A DNA stretch of 64,000 nucleotides from Beijerinckiaceae bacterium (GTDB lineage Bacteria > Pseudomonadota > Alphaproteobacteria > Rhizobiales > Beijerinckiaceae), in assembly GCA_027533425.1 (NCBI GenBank), contig JAPZUD010000001.1:186001-250000 (forward strand), in the 5' to 3' direction. Shown in pieces: positions 55,209-63,976 of the stretch. Positions within the stretch are counted from its first letter, which is position 1. Every line of letters starts with the position of its first letter. Made by a program: the position numbers and the translations under genes. The notes under the pieces were generated by a model. It did not search any database and had not been told where the DNA came from. It saw nothing but the letters and a program-made list of their open reading frames with translations.

Positions 55209-55664
55209 ATGCCTGGAACCGTTCGCCTTCATCGCGTTTTCGCCACCAGCCCGGACAGGCTCTACCGCGCCTTCATCGAGCCGGATGCCCTTGCAAGCTG
55301 GTTGCCGCCGAACGGCTATCTCGGCACGGTGCACAGCCTTGAGCCGAAGGTTGGCGGGACGCACCGGATGTCCTTCCGGAACTTCGCAAGCGGCGAGGTC
55401 CACAGCTTCGGCGGCCAGTATCTCGAGCTCGAGCCGTCGGAGCGGCTCGTCTACACGGACCAGTTCGAAGATGCCGGTCTGCCGGGCGAGATCCAGGTCG
55501 TTGTCTCCTTCAGGGCAGTCTCCTGCGGCACCGAGCTCACGATCGAGCAGAGCGGCATTCCCGACGCGATCCCGCCGGAGAGCTGCTACCTCGGCTGGCA
55601 GGATTCCCTGTGGAAACTGGAACGCCTTGTTACTGCCCCGTCAGGGTCGTCGGATCCGGCCTGA
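55209..55664 (+). CDS. SRPBCC (AHSA1-type) domain protein
   Basis: A 151-residue single SRPBCC/START-like domain starting RLHRVFATSPDRLYRAFIEPDALASWLPPNGYLG, with the typical GGTHRMSF and SERLVYTDQFED strands and a C-terminal helix ending GWQDSLWKLERLV. Such domains bind hydrophobic ligands; physiological roles are mostly unknown. The gene starts 14 bases after the TetR stop and should be co-transcribed. Confidence 0.9.
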   Translation: MPGTVRLHRVFATSPDRLYRAFIEPDALASWLPPNGYLGTVHSLEPKVGGTHRMSFRNFASGEVHSFGGQYLELEPSERLVYTDQFEDAGLPGEIQVVVSFRAVSCGTELTIEQSGIPDAIPPESCYLGWQDSLWKLERLVTAPSGSSDPA

Positions 55665-55769
55665 CCGGCAGAGGGCAGGGTATTTGATCCGGACCATGAC
55701 GGAGATGAAGCGGATCAGTTTCGCCGCCATGGAAAGAACAGCGAGCTGACAGGACGAGAGGAGTGAACC

Positions 55770-56123
55770 ATGTCCTATATCGATGGATTCGTTGCCGCAG
55801 TACCGACCGCGAATCGTGAAGCCTATCTCGAGCATGCAACGCTCATGGCCGGGATCATGAAGGAGTTCGGAGCGATCCGATCGGTTGAATGCTGGGGCGA
55901 TGATGTACCCGACGGGAAGCTGACCTCGTTTCCGATGGCTGTGAAGGCAGAGCCGGGCGAAACCGTCGTATTCGCCTGGCTCGTCTGGCCCTCCAAGGCC
56001 GTCCGGGATGCCGGCTGGGCGCGCATGATGCAGGATCCCCGCATGCAGCCGGGTGCGAACCCGATGCCCTTCGACGGCAAGCGCCTGATCTATGGTGGAT
56101 TTGAAATGGTGCTGGACCTCTAG
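55770..56123 (+). CDS. DUF1428 family protein
   Basis: A 117-residue protein of the YbaA/DUF1428 type, a dimeric alpha-beta barrel-like fold. Signature parts are YIDGFVAAVPTANREAYLEHA, ECWGDDVPDGKLTSFPMAVKAEPGETVVFAWLVWPSKAVRDAGWARMMQDPRM and FDGKRLIYGGFE. Function unknown. GAGAGGAG precedes the ATG. It is the last gene of the TetR-led group. Confidence 0.94.
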   Translation: MSYIDGFVAAVPTANREAYLEHATLMAGIMKEFGAIRSVECWGDDVPDGKLTSFPMAVKAEPGETVVFAWLVWPSKAVRDAGWARMMQDPRMQPGANPMPFDGKRLIYGGFEMVLDL

Positions 56124-56449
56124 GCGTCCCGCTCCCGGAATCGCATGTGCCGCATATCGGGCTGATGCAGATTCTGCATCGGATCGGCGGTCGGCACCCT
56201 CCGGCCGGGTTCATCAGGCGCGCCGGCAGGCGTGATCCGTTGCGTTCTTTGCATTGGCTCCTGTGTCGCGGATTTGTTTCACTGGTCATACCGGATCAGC
56301 AGGGCGGGAACATTCCTGCCCAGGCCCGGAAACGGCTGTGAAAGCGGCCGGGAGAAGGCCGGAAAGGCCTCGCGAGACACCCGGGCCGCGAGGTCCGGCC
56401 AGGAACCATGCTCCTCCGGGAGCGATGTGCTGCAAACGGGAGAACCTCG
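56124..56449. promoter_or_regulatory. 326-base intergenic region before the amino-acid importer
   Basis: No gene is supported. The stretch contains the perfect inverted repeat GATGCAG-ATT-CTGCATC at 56164-56180, which could be an operator or a weak hairpin, and it should hold the promoter of the downstream importer operon. The later part (56330-56440) is GC-rich with no clear signals except GGGAGAA before the ATG at 56450. Confidence 0.35.
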
Positions 56450-57349
56450 ATGAAACTGTTCGGAATTGCGGTGGCGCTGCTGGCGCTGCCAGGACTTGCC
56501 GCTGCCCAGGACCTGACGGGCACGCTGAAGAAGATCAAGGAAACCGGGACAATCACACTCGGCCATCGCGAGAGCTCGGTTCCGTTCTCGTATATCGACA
56601 ACAATGCCAAGGTTGTCGGCTACTCGATGGATATCTGCGGCAAGATCGTTGAAGCCGTCAAAGCCGAGCTGAAGATGGACAAGCTGGATGTCCGCCTTCT
56701 TCCCGTCACGTCCTCGACCCGGATCCCGCTGATCGCCAATGGTACGATCGATCTCGAATGCGGCTCGACCACCAACAATGCCGAGCGGCAGAAGCAGGTC
56801 GCCTATACGAACACCCACTTCCTGACAGCATCGGCCTTTGTCTCGAAGAAGGCGAAAAACCTGAAGAAGATCGAGGATCTTCGCGGCAAGACCGTGGTTT
56901 CGACGGCTGGCTCGACCAACATGAAACAGGTGGTCGAGGCCAATGCCGCAAAGAATCTCGGGATGACCGTGCTCCCGGCAAAGGACCATGCTGCAGCGTT
57001 CCTGCTGGTCGAGCTCGACCGGGCGGAAGCCTTCATCATGGATGATATCCTGCTGGCGGGCCTCGTGGCCTCCGCCAAGGATCCCGGCCTCTACCAGCTT
57101 TCCGACGAGGCCTTCTCGCTGCCCGAACCCTACGGAATCATGCTCCGCAAGGATGACGCGCCATTCAAGGCCCTGGCCGACCGGACGACCGCGGCCCTCT
57201 TCAAGAGCCCGGAGGGCGAGGCGCTCTACAGGAAATGGTTCCTCAGCCCCATTCCCCCGAACGGGATCAATCTCAATGTCCCCCTGAATGCGATGCTCAG
57301 GAAAATGCTCGAGAAGCCGACCGACTCGGCTGATCCCGCCGCCTATTGA
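56450..57349 (+). CDS. amino-acid ABC transporter binding protein, glutamate/aspartate type
   Basis: A 299-residue periplasmic protein with a signal peptide ending near GLAAAQ. The family-3 core TLKKIKETGTITLGHRESSVPFSYIDNNAKVVGYSMDICGKIVEAVK, then RIPLIANGTIDLECGSTTNNAERQKQV and DLRGKTVVSTAGSTN, matches GltI-type proteins for glutamate/aspartate. The start was set at 56450, where GGGAGAA precedes the ATG. It opens an operon of binding protein, two permeases and an ATPase, with aspartate ammonia-lyase following on the same strand. Confidence 0.95.
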   Translation: MKLFGIAVALLALPGLAAAQDLTGTLKKIKETGTITLGHRESSVPFSYIDNNAKVVGYSMDICGKIVEAVKAELKMDKLDVRLLPVTSSTRIPLIANGTIDLECGSTTNNAERQKQVAYTNTHFLTASAFVSKKAKNLKKIEDLRGKTVVSTAGSTNMKQVVEANAAKNLGMTVLPAKDHAAAFLLVELDRAEAFIMDDILLAGLVASAKDPGLYQLSDEAFSLPEPYGIMLRKDDAPFKALADRTTAALFKSPEGEALYRKWFLSPIPPNGINLNVPLNAMLRKMLEKPTDSADPAAY

Positions 57350-57410
57350 ACATCGCAGGGCAAGGGCTGCGTCTCCCCGCATACCCTTGCCCCCTTTGCG
57401 GGGGCTGGAC

Positions 57411-58142
57411 ATGAACTATACCTGGAACTGGGGTATCTTCTGGGAGCTCAATCCCGAAGGCACCGGCACCTATCTCGACATGCTGCTGATGGGCCTGCGC
57501 TGGACGCTGGCGACCGCAGCCCTGGCCGCGGCGATCGCGCTTGTCTTCGGTTCGATCATCGGGGTGATCCGCACCCTGCCGCATCGGGGTCTGGTTCTCG
57601 CCGGCGATGCCTGGGTCGAGTTCTTCCGCAACATCCCGCTGCTGGTGCAGCTTTTTCTCTGGTACTTCGTGCTGCCCGAGCTTCTGCCCAAGGCGGCCGG
57701 GACTTGGCTGAAGACCCTGCCCAACGCATCCTTCTGGACGGGGGCAATCGGGGTCGGGCTGTTCATGTCGTCCCGCGTTGCCGAACAGGTCAAGGCAGGC
57801 ATCCGCTCCCTGCCGCGCGGCCAGTCCCTGGCGGGTACCGCGCTCGGGCTCACCACGGCGCAAACCTACCGCTACATTCTCCTGCCGATGGCGTTCCGCA
57901 TCATCCTGCCGCCGCTCACATCCGAGCTGTTGAATACGGTCAAGAACACCTCCGTCGCGCTGACCATCGGCCTGATGGAACTCACGGCGCGCACACGGGC
58001 GATGCAGGAATACTCCTTCCAGGTGTTCGAAGCCTTCACTGCAGCGACGCTGATCTATCTCGCGCTCAATGCTGCCCTGACATTTCTGATGCGAAGGCTC
58101 GAACGGGCAGTGGCCGTTCCGGGCTATGTCACCGGGAAGTGA
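57411..58142 (+). CDS. amino-acid ABC transporter permease, GltJ-like
   Basis: A 243-residue HisM-family permease. NYTWNWGIFWELNPEGTGTYLDMLLMGLRWTLATAALA is typical of GltJ, and the EAA loop reads RVAEQVKAGIRSLPRGQSLAGTALGLTTAQTYRYILLPMAFRIILPPLTSELLN. ATG 57411 follows a G-rich ribosome site. It is three bases from the second permease gene. Confidence 0.95.
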   Translation: MNYTWNWGIFWELNPEGTGTYLDMLLMGLRWTLATAALAAAIALVFGSIIGVIRTLPHRGLVLAGDAWVEFFRNIPLLVQLFLWYFVLPELLPKAAGTWLKTLPNASFWTGAIGVGLFMSSRVAEQVKAGIRSLPRGQSLAGTALGLTTAQTYRYILLPMAFRIILPPLTSELLNTVKNTSVALTIGLMELTARTRAMQEYSFQVFEAFTAATLIYLALNAALTFLMRRLERAVAVPGYVTGK

Positions 58143-58145
58143 CCG

Positions 58146-58835
58146 ATGTTCCAGTTTGATTTCGACATCATTCTCAAGACATTACCCTACCTTTTGAAGG
58201 AGGGCATGGTCTTCACGCTGACGCTGACCGCGCTCGCGGCCTTCGGGGGGCTGGTTCTCGGCACGGTTCTGGCGCTGATGCGCCTCTCGACCCTTCCCGG
58301 CCTCGCCCTGTTTGCAACCGGCTATGTGAACCTGATGCGTTCGCTGCCGCTGGTGCTGGTGATCTTCTGGTTCTACTTCCTCGTTCCCTATATCGGTCAG
58401 GCAATCCTGCGCACGGAGCGCCCGGTCGAAGTGGGCGCCTTTGCCTCGGCGCTGATCACATTCACCCTTTTTGAGGCCGCCTATTTTTCGGAAATCATGC
58501 GTGCCGGCATCCAGTCCGTGCCGAAGGGCCAGCTGTCGGCCGGCTATGCCCTCGGCCTGACGTACCGCCAGGTGATGAGCTATGTCGTTGTGCCGCAGGC
58601 CCTGCGCAACATGCTGCCTGTCATCCTGACGCAGACCATCGTGCTGTTTCAGGATACCTCGCTTGTCTACGTCATCTCGATCACGGATTTCCTCGGCGCG
58701 GCCTCCAAGGTGGCACAGCGCGATGGCCGCCTGATCGAAATGTATATCTTTGCCGCTTTTGTCTATTTCCTGATCTCGTTCCTGGCCTCGCTGCTGGTCC
58801 GGCGGCTTCAGGCCCGGACAGCGATCATCCGTTGA
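58146..58835 (+). CDS. amino-acid ABC transporter permease, GltK-like
   Basis: A 229-residue permease paired with the preceding one. It begins FDFDIILKTLPYLLKEGMVFTLTLTALAA and has an EAA loop EIMRAGIQSVPKGQLSAGYALGLTYRQVMSYVVVPQALRNMLPVILTQTI. Length and sequence match GltK. Confidence 0.95.
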   Translation: MFQFDFDIILKTLPYLLKEGMVFTLTLTALAAFGGLVLGTVLALMRLSTLPGLALFATGYVNLMRSLPLVLVIFWFYFLVPYIGQAILRTERPVEVGAFASALITFTLFEAAYFSEIMRAGIQSVPKGQLSAGYALGLTYRQVMSYVVVPQALRNMLPVILTQTIVLFQDTSLVYVISITDFLGAASKVAQRDGRLIEMYIFAAFVYFLISFLASLLVRRLQARTAIIR

Positions 58836-58844
58836 GGAACCAAC

Positions 58845-59597
58845 ATGTCGAGCTCTGCCGCACCCATGATCGAAATGGCTGCCGTTTCCAAATGGTATTC
58901 GCCGCAATTCCAGGTTCTGAAGGACTGCACGACCTCGGTCGACCGGGGCGAGGTCGTCGTGGTCTGCGGCCCCTCCGGCTCCGGGAAGTCGACGCTGATC
59001 AAATGCGTCAACGCACTCGAGCCCTTCCAGGCCGGTACGATCCGGGTGGATGGCATCAACCTGTCCGATCCCGGAACCAACCTGCCGAAGCTGCGCGCCC
59101 GGATCGGCATGGTGTTCCAGCATTTCGAGCTGTTTCCCCATCTGAGGATCACCGAGAACCTGTGCCTTGCGCAGGAGAAGGTGCTGGGCCGGAGCCGGGA
59201 AGAGGCCATGGCCAAGGGCAGGGCGCTGCTCGACAGGGTCGGCCTCAGCGAGCATGCGGAGAAGTTTCCCGGCCAGCTTTCCGGCGGTCAGCAGCAGCGA
59301 GTGGCCATCGCCCGGGCCCTCGCCATGGATCCGATTGCGATGCTTTTCGATGAGCCCACGTCTGCGCTCGACCCGGAAATGATCACCGAAGTGCTGGATG
59401 TCATGGTCGAACTCGCCAGGGAAGGCATGACCATGATGGTTGTCACCCATGAAATGGGCTTCGCCCGGAAGGTGGCCCATCGCGTGGTCTTCATGGACCG
59501 CGGCGAGATCATCGAGGACCGCAGCAAGGACGAATTCTTCGGCTCGCCCCGCTCTGACCGGGCGCAGCTCTTTCTCTCGAAGATTCTCTCCCACTAG
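58845..59597 (+). CDS. amino-acid ABC transporter ATP-binding protein, GltL-like
   Basis: A 250-residue ATPase of the polar amino-acid family: Walker A GPSGSGKST, Q-loop VFQHFELFPHL, signature LSGGQQQRVAIARALA, Walker B AMLFDEPTSALDPE and switch VTHEMGFARKVAHRVVFMD. It is the last transporter gene, nine bases after the second permease. Confidence 0.97.
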   Translation: MSSSAAPMIEMAAVSKWYSPQFQVLKDCTTSVDRGEVVVVCGPSGSGKSTLIKCVNALEPFQAGTIRVDGINLSDPGTNLPKLRARIGMVFQHFELFPHLRITENLCLAQEKVLGRSREEAMAKGRALLDRVGLSEHAEKFPGQLSGGQQQRVAIARALAMDPIAMLFDEPTSALDPEMITEVLDVMVELAREGMTMMVVTHEMGFARKVAHRVVFMDRGEIIEDRSKDEFFGSPRSDRAQLFLSKILSH

Positions 59598-59764
59598 GTG
59601 TTGCACCTTCCGGTGTGACGATTTCCCGCCGGTCCGCCGCCCGGTTTTCCCGGTTTCTGAGGATAAGGGCTGCCTCCTGTTGCAGGAATCGGGGGACAAT
59701 GGCCTTGTGGCAAGGCCCCCGGCCCCAAGGCGCAGAAGGGGGCATTGAACCCGAGGCCAGCCCC

Positions 59765-61168
59765 ATGTCCGTCCCGACCCTCTGCCGCACCGAAACCGAT
59801 CTGCTCGGCCCACGGGATATCCCCGCAGAGACCTATTTCGGCATCCACACCTTGCGGGCGGTCGAGAATTTCCCGATTACTGGAACACCGATCTCGATCT
59901 ATCCTGATCTCATCCGCGCGCTGGCGGTTATCAAGCAGGCGGCCGCTCTGGCCAATGCGGAGCTCGGCCTGCTTTCGGCCCAGCGTGCCGAAGCCATTGC
60001 CATGGCCTGCCGGGAGATCCGCGAGGGCCGGTTGCACGAATTCTTCGTTGTCGATGTCATCCAGGGCGGCGCCGGCACCTCGACCAACATGAATGCGAAC
60101 GAAGTCATCGCGAACCGGGCGCTCGAGCTGATGGGCTACCCCAAGGGCGACTACAAGGCCCTCCATCCCAACGAGCATGTCAATCTGAGCCAGAGCACCA
60201 ATGACGTCTATCCGACAGCCCTGAAGATCGCGGCCTATGCCGGGGTGATGCGCCTGATCGACGCGATGGCCCATCTGCGCCACGCTTTCGAGGAGAAGGT
60301 CGTCGAGTTCCGCGAGATCATCAAGATGGGGCGTACGCAGCTCCAGGACGCCGTGCCGATGACTCTCGGCCAGGAATTCTCGACCTATGCCGTCATGCTT
60401 GGCGAAGACGAACAGCGTCTGCGCGAGGCCACCAGCCTGATCTGCGAGATCAACATGGGCGCGACAGCCATCGGCACCGGTCTCAACGCGCCGCGCGGCT
60501 ATGCGGCATGTGTTTGCCGGCACCTTGTCCAGCTCACCGGCATCCCGCTGCAGACGGCGGTGAACCTTGTCGAGGCGACGCAGGATTGCGGCAGCTTCGT
60601 TCAGCTTTCGGGCGTGCTGAAGCGCGTTGCGGTCAAGCTATCGAAAACCTGCAATGATCTGCGCCTGCTCTCCTCCGGACCCCGGGCGGGCTTCAACGAG
60701 ATCAATCTTCCGCCGATGCAGGCGGGCTCCTCGATCATGCCCGGCAAGGTCAATCCGGTCATCCCGGAAGTCGTCAATCAGGTCGCTTTCGAGGTGATCG
60801 GCAATGACATGACGATCAGCTTTGCAGCCGAAGCCGGGCAATTGCAGCTCAACGCCTTCGAGCCCGTTATCGCGCACAGCCTGTTCAAGAGCGTCAATCA
60901 CCTCGAGGCCGCCTGCCATGTTCTGGCGGATCGCTGCGTGACCGGGATCACGGCCAATGCCACCCGTCTCCGTGGCATGGTCGAGAACTCGATCGGGATC
61001 GTGACGGCGCTCAACCCGCATATCGGCTATGTCAACGCGACGACGATCGCCAAGGAAGCGCTGGAAACCGGCGCAAGCGTGTATGATCTCGTGATCAAGC
61101 GCGGCCTGCTCGACAAGGCACGGCTCGATGAAATCCTGGCGCCGGCAGCGCTGACCGGCGGAAACTGA
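59765..61168 (+). CDS. aspA: aspartate ammonia-lyase
   Basis: A 467-residue member of the aspartase/fumarase superfamily that deaminates L-aspartate to fumarate and ammonia. The superfamily signature GSSIMPGKVNP is present, as are GGAGTSTNMNANEVIANRALE and HPNEHVNLSQSTNDVYPTALK, typical of aspartase. The N-terminus TETDLLGPRDIPAETYFGIHTLRAVENFPITG is characteristic of AspA rather than fumarase. ATG 59765 follows GAGG. Its place 168 bases after a glutamate/aspartate-type importer suggests uptake and catabolism of aspartate. Confidence 0.93.
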   Translation: MSVPTLCRTETDLLGPRDIPAETYFGIHTLRAVENFPITGTPISIYPDLIRALAVIKQAAALANAELGLLSAQRAEAIAMACREIREGRLHEFFVVDVIQGGAGTSTNMNANEVIANRALELMGYPKGDYKALHPNEHVNLSQSTNDVYPTALKIAAYAGVMRLIDAMAHLRHAFEEKVVEFREIIKMGRTQLQDAVPMTLGQEFSTYAVMLGEDEQRLREATSLICEINMGATAIGTGLNAPRGYAACVCRHLVQLTGIPLQTAVNLVEATQDCGSFVQLSGVLKRVAVKLSKTCNDLRLLSSGPRAGFNEINLPPMQAGSSIMPGKVNPVIPEVVNQVAFEVIGNDMTISFAAEAGQLQLNAFEPVIAHSLFKSVNHLEAACHVLADRCVTGITANATRLRGMVENSIGIVTALNPHIGYVNATTIAKEALETGASVYDLVIKRGLLDKARLDEILAPAALTGGN

Positions 61169-61226
61169 GGCGGGCGCCGGCGCGCTGCAGGCTGCCGGTT
61201 CGATCCAGCACGGGGGAGGGTTCGAC

Positions 61227-62114
61227 ATGCGCATTCTCGGACATTCAGGCCTGCGGGCGCTTGCATGGATGCTGGCGGCCCAGGCTGTCGGCTTGGTTCT
61301 GGTAACCGGCTTCTCCCGCGCGCAGACAGCTGAACCCGGCCGGATCCTGATCGAATATGCTGCGCCGACCGACCCGAAACACCAGCCGATCCTCGAGCTC
61401 CTCCGTCAAAAGCAGGTACTCGAGCGGGTCCAGACCCTGCTCTCGCCCTTCCGCCTGCCGCGGCCGCTGCTCTTCCGGACCACCGGCTGCGATGGCGAGG
61501 TCAATGCCTGGTTCGACGGCGATGCCGTGACCATTTGCTATGAATATGTCGAATACGTCATGGAGAGCGCGGCCAGCCGGCGGCGCCCGGAATGGGTGAG
61601 CGAACATCACGCCATTTCCGGAGCGTTGATGGACGTGTTCCTGCACGAGGGCGCCCATGCCCTGTTCGCCTATCTCGACATCCCGCTGCTCGGGCGCGAG
61701 GAGGATGCGGCCGATCAGGTCGCGGCCTATATGCTGCTCAGCCTCGGCCGTCAGGATACGCCGCAGCTCGTGGCCGGGATCGTCTATATCTACCTCAACG
61801 AGGCGGGGATCCGCGATTTCCCGTCCCTGCGCCGGAAGCGCCTGAAGATCGTCGATCACAAGCATTACGCCGATGTGCACAGCACGCCGCTGCAGCGCAT
61901 GTTCAATACGCTGTGTCTCGCCTACGGCGCCAGCCCGGAGCTGTTCGGGCCCGCGATCCAGCGCGGCGCCCTGCCGGCTGACCGGGCCGAGGGCTGTGCG
62001 GACGAGTTCGGACAAGTCGACAGGGCCTTCCGCCGGCTCCTGCTTCCGCATATCGACCTGTCCGTGCTCCAGCGCGTCCTCGCGCGCGATACGCTTTCCC
62101 TCGGCCGGCCCTGA
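61227..62114 (+). CDS. secreted DUF4344 putative zinc metallopeptidase
   Basis: A 295-residue protein with an N-terminal signal or anchor segment (about residues 8-32, ending SRAQT). The zinc motif HEGAH (His140, Glu141, His144) lies in MDVFLHEGAHALFAYLDIPLLGREEDAADQVAAYML, with an acidic third ligand likely in REEDAAD; this is the DUF4344 pattern. Cysteines in TTGCDGEVNAW and TICYEYVEY may form a disulfide. Activity is not demonstrated for the family. GGGGGAGGG precedes the ATG. A secreted VWA-repeat protein follows 110 bases later on the same strand. Confidence 0.85.
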   Translation: MRILGHSGLRALAWMLAAQAVGLVLVTGFSRAQTAEPGRILIEYAAPTDPKHQPILELLRQKQVLERVQTLLSPFRLPRPLLFRTTGCDGEVNAWFDGDAVTICYEYVEYVMESAASRRRPEWVSEHHAISGALMDVFLHEGAHALFAYLDIPLLGREEDAADQVAAYMLLSLGRQDTPQLVAGIVYIYLNEAGIRDFPSLRRKRLKIVDHKHYADVHSTPLQRMFNTLCLAYGASPELFGPAIQRGALPADRAEGCADEFGQVDRAFRRLLLPHIDLSVLQRVLARDTLSLGRP

Positions 62115-62224
62115 AACGGGACCGATCAGGCGCCAATGCGATCCGCGCCGCGTAGTCTCCCGGTAGACACCGGGGCACGAAACGGCTCTCATTGACCCGG
62201 TCCTCCTGCCTTGAAGGAATCACG

Positions 62225-63976
62225 ATGCGTCGCTGGGTTTTTGCGCTTGCCTTGTTCTGTCTCGCCCAGGGGCCCGCCTTGGCCCAGCGTACATTGATCG
62301 TGCTCGATGCATCCGGGTCGATGTGGGGTCAGATCGAGGGCCGGCCCAAACTCCAGATCGCGCGCGAAGCCCTGCGCTCGGTGCTCGCCGGCACGCCGGC
62401 CGATACCGAGATCGGCTTGCTGGCCTATGGCCATCGCGAAAAGGGCAATTGCGCCGATATCGAGCTTGTTGTGCCACCCGCCAAGGGAAAGGCAGGAGCC
62501 GTGTCGGAAGCTGCCGCCCGCCTGAAATTCCTCGGCAAGACGCCGCTGACCGAAGCTGTCCGGCAAGCGGCAGTCTCGCTGCGCTACACCGAGGAGAAGG
62601 CTACCGTCATCCTGATCACCGACGGTGTCGAGACCTGCCAGGCTGATCCCTGCGCCCTTGCGGAGGAACTTGCGAAGGCGGGCGTCGGGTTCACCGCGCA
62701 TGTTGTCGGGTTCGGCCTTTCGCGCGAGGAGGGACGCAAGGTGGCCTGCCTCGCCGAGAAGACCGGCGGCCGGTACATTCCCGCCGGCAATGCCGGGGAG
62801 TTGCAGGATGCCCTCCGCCGGACCGTCAGCGTCCCGCCCCGGCCGGAAACAGCTCCGCCCGTGACGCTTCCGTCGGCGACACTTGCCACCAAGGCGAAGC
62901 CGGTTATCGGCCAGAGCTTCGCCGTGGACTGGACAGGCCCCGCCGCGAAACTGGACTATATCGACATCGTCCTGATGGGCTCGAAAGCCGTCGATGGCGA
63001 GTTGTCGTATGTCTATGTCGAGCGGGGCAAGCCGACGCTCATCCGGGCGCCCGGCAAGCCGGGCACTTATGACATGCGGTATGTCTGGGCGGGGCCTGAT
63101 CGCCGCCATGTGCTGGCAACAACGCGTGTGACGGTCGGCGATACGTCCTATGCGCTGGACGCGCCGGCCAGCGTTCCTGCCGGCACCGCGTTTTCGGTTG
63201 GGTGGAAGGGGCCCGGCAAGCCGGGGGACTATGTCGATCTCGTCCGCCGGGGCACCAAGGACGTCTCCGGGGAACTGTCCTACGCCTATGTCGAACGTGG
63301 CAACCCGGTGCAGATGAAGGCGCCGGGCGATACCGGACGCTATGATCTCCGGTACGTCCTCGAGGCGCCGGACGGGCGCAAGGTTCTTGTCACCGTTCCG
63401 ATCGAGGTTACGCCCTCGGTGGCGAGCCTGGCCTTCCCGCCCAATGCAGTGGCCGGAGGCGAGGTCACGATCCATTGGCGCGGCCCGGCCGCTGCCGGCG
63501 ACTACCTCGACATCGTTCCCGATGGCCAGAAGGAGGCCGCAGGCGAGTTGTCCTATGCCTATGTGGAGCAATCCCCGGATGGCGAGACCTCGACCCTGCG
63601 CGTCCCCGGTGAGGCCGGGCGCTATCGCATCCGGTATATCCTCGAGGCCGCCGGCGGCCGCAAGGTGCTGGCCGACCAACTGCTGGTTGTCGCTGCCGCG
63701 CAGGCAACGGTGTCGGCGCCGGCCACCGTGCAGCGTGGCGCGGCCATCCCGGTGAGCTGGACCGGGCCGAATGGCGGGCAGGACTATATCGATCTTGTGC
63801 GGCAGGGTTCGCAGGAAACGATCGGTGAACTGACTTATTTCTACACGGCGAATGCGGGGCAATCTCCGGCGACCCTGCAGGCACCGGATCAGCCCGGGCG
63901 ATACGAGATCCGCTATATCCTCGAGGCCACGGACGGCAGGCGGATTCTGGCCCGGACGCCTGTCGAGGTCCGCTGA
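62225..63976 (+). CDS. secreted VWA-domain protein with four repeat domains
   Basis: A 583-residue protein with a signal peptide of about 21 residues (cleavage after PALAQ). A von Willebrand factor A domain follows (about 22-205) with an intact MIDAS: DASGS at 28-32, a threonine near 107 (GKTPLTEAV) and ITDGVETC near 131. The VWA domain contains cysteines in GNCADIE, ETCQADPC and VACLAEK. The rest is four tandem copies of a module of about 88 residues (219-305, 310-396, 401-490, 495-583), each with a GxxDYxDxV core, GELSYxYV and GxYxxRYxxE. It probably acts in the periplasm or on the surface in metal-dependent protein binding. AAGGAA precedes ATG 62225. Confidence 0.9.
   Translation: MRRWVFALALFCLAQGPALAQRTLIVLDASGSMWGQIEGRPKLQIAREALRSVLAGTPADTEIGLLAYGHREKGNCADIELVVPPAKGKAGAVSEAAARLKFLGKTPLTEAVRQAAVSLRYTEEKATVILITDGVETCQADPCALAEELAKAGVGFTAHVVGFGLSREEGRKVACLAEKTGGRYIPAGNAGELQDALRRTVSVPPRPETAPPVTLPSATLATKAKPVIGQSFAVDWTGPAAKLDYIDIVLMGSKAVDGELSYVYVERGKPTLIRAPGKPGTYDMRYVWAGPDRRHVLATTRVTVGDTSYALDAPASVPAGTAFSVGWKGPGKPGDYVDLVRRGTKDVSGELSYAYVERGNPVQMKAPGDTGRYDLRYVLEAPDGRKVLVTVPIEVTPSVASLAFPPNAVAGGEVTIHWRGPAAAGDYLDIVPDGQKEAAGELSYAYVEQSPDGETSTLRVPGEAGRYRIRYILEAAGGRKVLADQLLVVAAAQATVSAPATVQRGAAIPVSWTGPNGGQDYIDLVRQGSQETIGELTYFYTANAGQSPATLQAPDQPGRYEIRYILEATDGRRILARTPVEVR
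62879..63973 (+). repeat. four tandem coding repeats in VWA protein
   Basis: Repeat units lie at about 62879-63139, 63152-63412, 63425-63694 and 63707-63973. Each encodes W-x-G-P, D-Y-[IVL]-D-[IL]-V, G-E-L-[ST]-Y-x-Y and P-G-x-x-G-x-Y-x-[ML I]-R-Y. Sequence identity between units is moderate at protein level, so the duplication is old rather than recent. Confidence 0.85.

Noticed and set aside
58182-59813. A 543-codon minus-strand frame opposite the amino-acid importer
   Set aside because: It spans three conserved genes on the other strand and has no domain or plausible start signal.
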